DNA from: Paracoccaceae bacterium
GTDB taxonomy: Bacteria > Pseudomonadota > Alphaproteobacteria > Rhodobacterales > Rhodobacteraceae
Assembly: GCA_015485375.1 (NCBI GenBank)
Contig: WFTU01000080.1
Span: forward strand, 1-6,132
Length of the DNA: 6,132 nucleotides
Reading direction: 5' to 3'
The translations under genes and the position numbers were made by a program. The notes below the pieces were generated by a model. The model was not told where the DNA came from and ran no database searches. It worked only from the letters and a program-made list of their open reading frames with translations. Of this stretch, positions 3,384 to 6,132 are shown piece after piece (the first letter of the stretch is position 1; each line of letters starts with the position of its first letter).

Positions 3384-6132
3384 ATGAAAATCGAACGGAA
3401 ATTCACCAAGGTCAAAACCGGCGCATACGGCGAGATCGAGTTCAAGAACACCGTGTCGGAGATTCGCAATCCCGACGGGACAGTTGTGTTCGCGCTCAAT
3501 GATCTGGAAGTGCCGGCGGGCTGGTCGCAGGTGGCGGCCGATGTGATTGCGCAAAAGTATTTCCGCAAGGCCGGTGTGCCTGCGGCGGTGAAACGGGTGA
3601 AGGAAAAGGGCGTGCCTGAGTTCCTGTGGCGCTCGGTTCCCGACGAGGACAAGCTGGCGAAGCTGCCCGAGGAAGAACGCTTTATCGGCGAGACCAAGGC
3701 GACGCAGGTGTTCGACCGTCTGGTCGGGGCATGGACCTACTGGGGCTGGAAGGGTGGCATGTTCACCACCGAGGCCGACGCCAAGGCCTATTATGACGAG
3801 ATGCGGTTCATGATGGCGAGCCAGATGGCGGCGCCGAATTCGCCGCAGTGGTTCAATACGGGGCTGCACTGGGCTTACGGGATCGACGGGCCGTCGCAGG
3901 GGCATCATTATGTGGACTTCAAAACCGGCAAGCTGACCAAATCCGACAGCGCCTATGAACATCCGCAGCCGCATGCCTGTTTCATCCAGTCGGTCTCGGA
4001 CGATCTGGTGAACGAGGGCGGGATCATGGACCTGTGGACCCGCGAGGCGCGGCTGTTCAAGTATGGCTCCGGCACCGGCACCAACTTCAGCTCCTTGCGC
4101 GGCTCGAACGAGGGGCTTGGCGGGGGCGGCAAGTCCTCGGGCCTGATGTCTTTCCTGAAGATCGGCGACCGGGCGGCCGGCGCGATCAAGTCGGGCGGCA
4201 CCACGCGGCGCGCGGCCAAGATGGTGATCTGCGATATGGATCACCCCGATATCGAGGAGTTCATCAACTGGAAGGTTCTGGAAGAACAGAAGGTTGCGGC
4301 GCTGGTGGCAGGATCGAAGATCCACGAGCAGCAGCTGAACGAGATTTTCGCGGCGATCCGTGCATGGGACGGGGCCGAGGCGGATGCCTTTGATCCGAAG
4401 AAAAACGCGGGGCTGAAAGCGGCCATTCGCGCGGCGAAGAAGGTCAGCGTGCCGGAAACCTATGTGAAGCGGATTTTGCAGTATGCGGAGCAGGGCTATA
4501 CCAGCATCAAGTTTCCGACCTATGACACCGACTGGGATTCCGAGGCCTATCTGACGGTTTCGGGGCAGAACTCCAACAACTCGGTCCGGGTGACGGATGC
4601 GTTCTTGCAGGCGGTGAAGGATGATGCCGACTGGGAACTGATCCAGCGCACCGACGGCAAGGTGGCCAAGACGGTGAAGGCGCGGGATCTGTGGGACCAG
4701 ATCGGTCACGCGGCATGGGCCTGCGCCGACCCCGGTATCCAGTTCCATGACACCATCAATGACTGGCACACCTGTCCGGCGGACGGAGAGATTCGCGGCT
4801 CGAACCCCTGTTCGGAATATATGTTCCTTGACGATACGGCGTGTAACCTTGCCTCGATGAACCTGCTGAAATTCCTGAAGGACCAGCAGTTCGACGCGGC
4901 GGGCTATATGCATGCGGTCAAGCTCTGGACCATGACGCTGGAGATTTCGGTGCTGATGGCGCAGTTCCCCTCGCCGCAGATTGCCGAGTTGTCGTACAAG
5001 TTCCGCACGCTGGGGCTGGGCTATGCCAATATCGGCGGCCTGCTGATGAACATGGGCTTTGGCTATGATTCCGACGAGGGCCGCGCGATGGCGGGGGCGT
5101 TGACGGCGATCCTGACGGGGGTTTCCTACAAGACCTCGGCGGAGATGGCGAAGGAGCTGGGGCCGTTCCCGGGCTATGCCAAGAATGCCGACCATATGTT
5201 GCGGGTGATCCGCAACCATCGCCGCGCCGCTTATGGCGAGACGCAGGGTTACGAGGGGCTGGCGGTGATGCCGGTGCCGCTCGATCATGACAATTGCCCC
5301 GACGGGCAGTTGATCAATCTGGCACACAAGGCGTGGGACGATGCGCTGGCCTTGGGCGAGGCGCACGGCTATCGCAACGCGCAGGTGTCGGTGATTGCGC
5401 CGACGGGGACCATCGGTCTGGTGATGGATTGCGACACCACGGGGATCGAGCCGGACTTTGCGCTGGTGAAATTCAAGAAACTGGCCGGTGGCGGGTACTT
5501 CAAGATCATCAACCAGTCGGTTCCGGCGGCGCTGGAAAATCTGGGCTATTCCAGTAGCCAGATCGAGGAGATCATTGCCTATGCGGTCGGTCATGGCACC
5601 ATGGGCAATGCGCCGGGTGTCAACCACACCAGCCTGATCGGGCACGGGTTCAGTGCCGCGGAGATCGACAAGATCGAGGAAGCGCTGCCGACCGCCTTCG
5701 ACATCAAATATGTGTTCAACCAGTGGACGCTGGGCGAGGATTTCTGCCGCAATACGCTGGGCATTCCGGAAGAGAAGCTCAACGATCCGGCCTTTGATCT
5801 GCTGCGCCATCTGGGATATTCGCGCCAGCAGATTTCGGATGCCAACAACCATGTTTGCGGCACCATGACGCTGGAAGGCGCGCCGTTCCTGAAGGAAGAG
5901 CATTACAAGGTGTTCGATTGCGCCAATATCTGCGGGCGGATCGGCACGCGGTATCTGAGTGTGGCCAGCCATATCACCATGATGGCGGCGGCGCAGAGCT
6001 TTATTTCCGGTGCGATCTCCAAAACCATCAACATGCCGGACGATGCGACGATCGAGGAGTGCAAGGAAGCCTATGAACTCAGCTGGTCGCTGGGGGTGAA
6101 GGCGAATGCGCTTTATCGCGACGGGTCCAAGC
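3384..6132 (+). CDS. nrdJ: Adenosylcobalamin-dependent (class II) ribonucleotide reductase, N-terminal 916 codons
   Basis: NrdJ reduces ribonucleotides to deoxyribonucleotides using a radical generated from adenosylcobalamin, with or without oxygen, in the cytoplasm. The frame is open without a stop from the ATG at 3384, which has AGGG 5 nt upstream, to the window end. The class II catalytic set is intact. NPCSE gives Asn474, radical Cys476 and Glu478. Redox cysteines are Cys199 (HACF) and Cys487 (TACNLAS), and the spacing from Cys476 to Cys487 is the same as Cys322 to Cys333 in the Thermotoga enzyme. GGTTRRAA (271-278) and PTGTIG (673-678) are further family landmarks. Residues about 303-365 form a charged segment (GSKIHEQQLNEIF and onward) that the shorter Thermotoga-type enzyme appears to lack. 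Alphaproteobacterial NrdJ proteins are usually about 1,200 residues, so roughly the last quarter, including the C-terminal Cys-rich region, lies outside. NrdR boxes lie upstream. Confidence 0.96.
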   Translation, partial: MKIERKFTKVKTGAYGEIEFKNTVSEIRNPDGTVVFALNDLEVPAGWSQVAADVIAQKYFRKAGVPAAVKRVKEKGVPEFLWRSVPDEDKLAKLPEEERFIGETKATQVFDRLVGAWTYWGWKGGMFTTEADAKAYYDEMRFMMASQMAAPNSPQWFNTGLHWAYGIDGPSQGHHYVDFKTGKLTKSDSAYEHPQPHACFIQSVSDDLVNEGGIMDLWTREARLFKYGSGTGTNFSSLRGSNEGLGGGGKSSGLMSFLKIGDRAAGAIKSGGTTRRAAKMVICDMDHPDIEEFINWKVLEEQKVAALVAGSKIHEQQLNEIFAAIRAWDGAEADAFDPKKNAGLKAAIRAAKKVSVPETYVKRILQYAEQGYTSIKFPTYDTDWDSEAYLTVSGQNSNNSVRVTDAFLQAVKDDADWELIQRTDGKVAKTVKARDLWDQIGHAAWACADPGIQFHDTINDWHTCPADGEIRGSNPCSEYMFLDDTACNLASMNLLKFLKDQQFDAAGYMHAVKLWTMTLEISVLMAQFPSPQIAELSYKFRTLGLGYANIGGLLMNMGFGYDSDEGRAMAGALTAILTGVSYKTSAEMAKELGPFPGYAKNADHMLRVIRNHRRAAYGETQGYEGLAVMPVPLDHDNCPDGQLINLAHKAWDDALALGEAHGYRNAQVSVIAPTGTIGLVMDCDTTGIEPDFALVKFKKLAGGGYFKIINQSVPAALENLGYSSSQIEEIIAYAVGHGTMGNAPGVNHTSLIGHGFSAAEIDKIEEALPTAFDIKYVFNQWTLGEDFCRNTLGIPEEKLNDPAFDLLRHLGYSRQQISDANNHVCGTMTLEGAPFLKEEHYKVFDCANICGRIGTRYLSVASHITMMAAAQSFISGAISKTINMPDDATIEECKEAYELSWSLGVKANALYRDGSK

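Noticed and set aside
2951..3697. Minus-strand 248-codon frame across the nrdJ start
   Set aside because: Half of it is antisense to nrdJ and the rest lies in the control region. The product has low-complexity Ser/Arg composition and no known domain.
3345..5972. Minus-strand open frame of 875 codons opposite nrdJ
   Set aside because: It is antisense to an unmistakable nrdJ with an intact catalytic set. Its product is Arg/His/Leu-rich with no recognisable domain. Long antisense frames of this kind are a normal by-product of GC-rich third-position codon use.

Overview
The window looks like ordinary core chromosome of an alphaproteobacterium, most likely of the Rhodobacterales (Roseobacter/Rhodobacter relatives). 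The grounds are GC-rich coding sequence with G/C-rich third positions, a cold-shock protein with two cold-shock domains (an alphaproteobacterial form), a long B12-dependent ribonucleotide reductase of the alphaproteobacterial type, and FabI and PdxH proteins that resemble that group. The taxonomic call is an inference from remembered family resemblance; no search was run.

Layout. On the minus strand, reading leftwards from about position 872, are fabI (enoyl-ACP reductase) and the first 18 codons of what is probably a xanthine phosphoribosyltransferase gene; the two overlap by ATGA. A gap of about 97 bp separates fabI from the divergent plus-strand gene pdxH (pyridoxamine 5'-phosphate oxidase). 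A 201-bp gap with a candidate promoter leads to a double cold-shock-domain gene, followed after 3 bp by a gene for a small exported DUF192 protein. Next come a complete tRNA-Pro(TGG) with encoded CCA and a 487-bp stretch without a supportable gene. That stretch holds the probable nrdJ control region: a -35/-10 pair, a good NrdR box with a weaker partner exactly 31 bp upstream, and a hairpin just before the ribosome binding site. The rest of the window is the first 916 codons of nrdJ, which runs off the right edge.

How the parts work together. These are housekeeping functions: membrane lipid synthesis (fabI), purine salvage (the partial gene), vitamin B6 supply (pdxH), RNA chaperoning or cold and stationary-phase response (csp), translation (tRNA-Pro) and deoxyribonucleotide supply (nrdJ). 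The only clear regulatory logic is at nrdJ, where NrdR would be expected to repress transcription according to nucleotide levels. I see no mobile element, CRISPR array, toxin-antitoxin pair, phage gene or evident new system. The points most worth a second look are the NrdR box pair, the nrdJ leader hairpin, and a 10-bp copy of the tRNA-Pro 3' end lying 40 bp downstream of the original.
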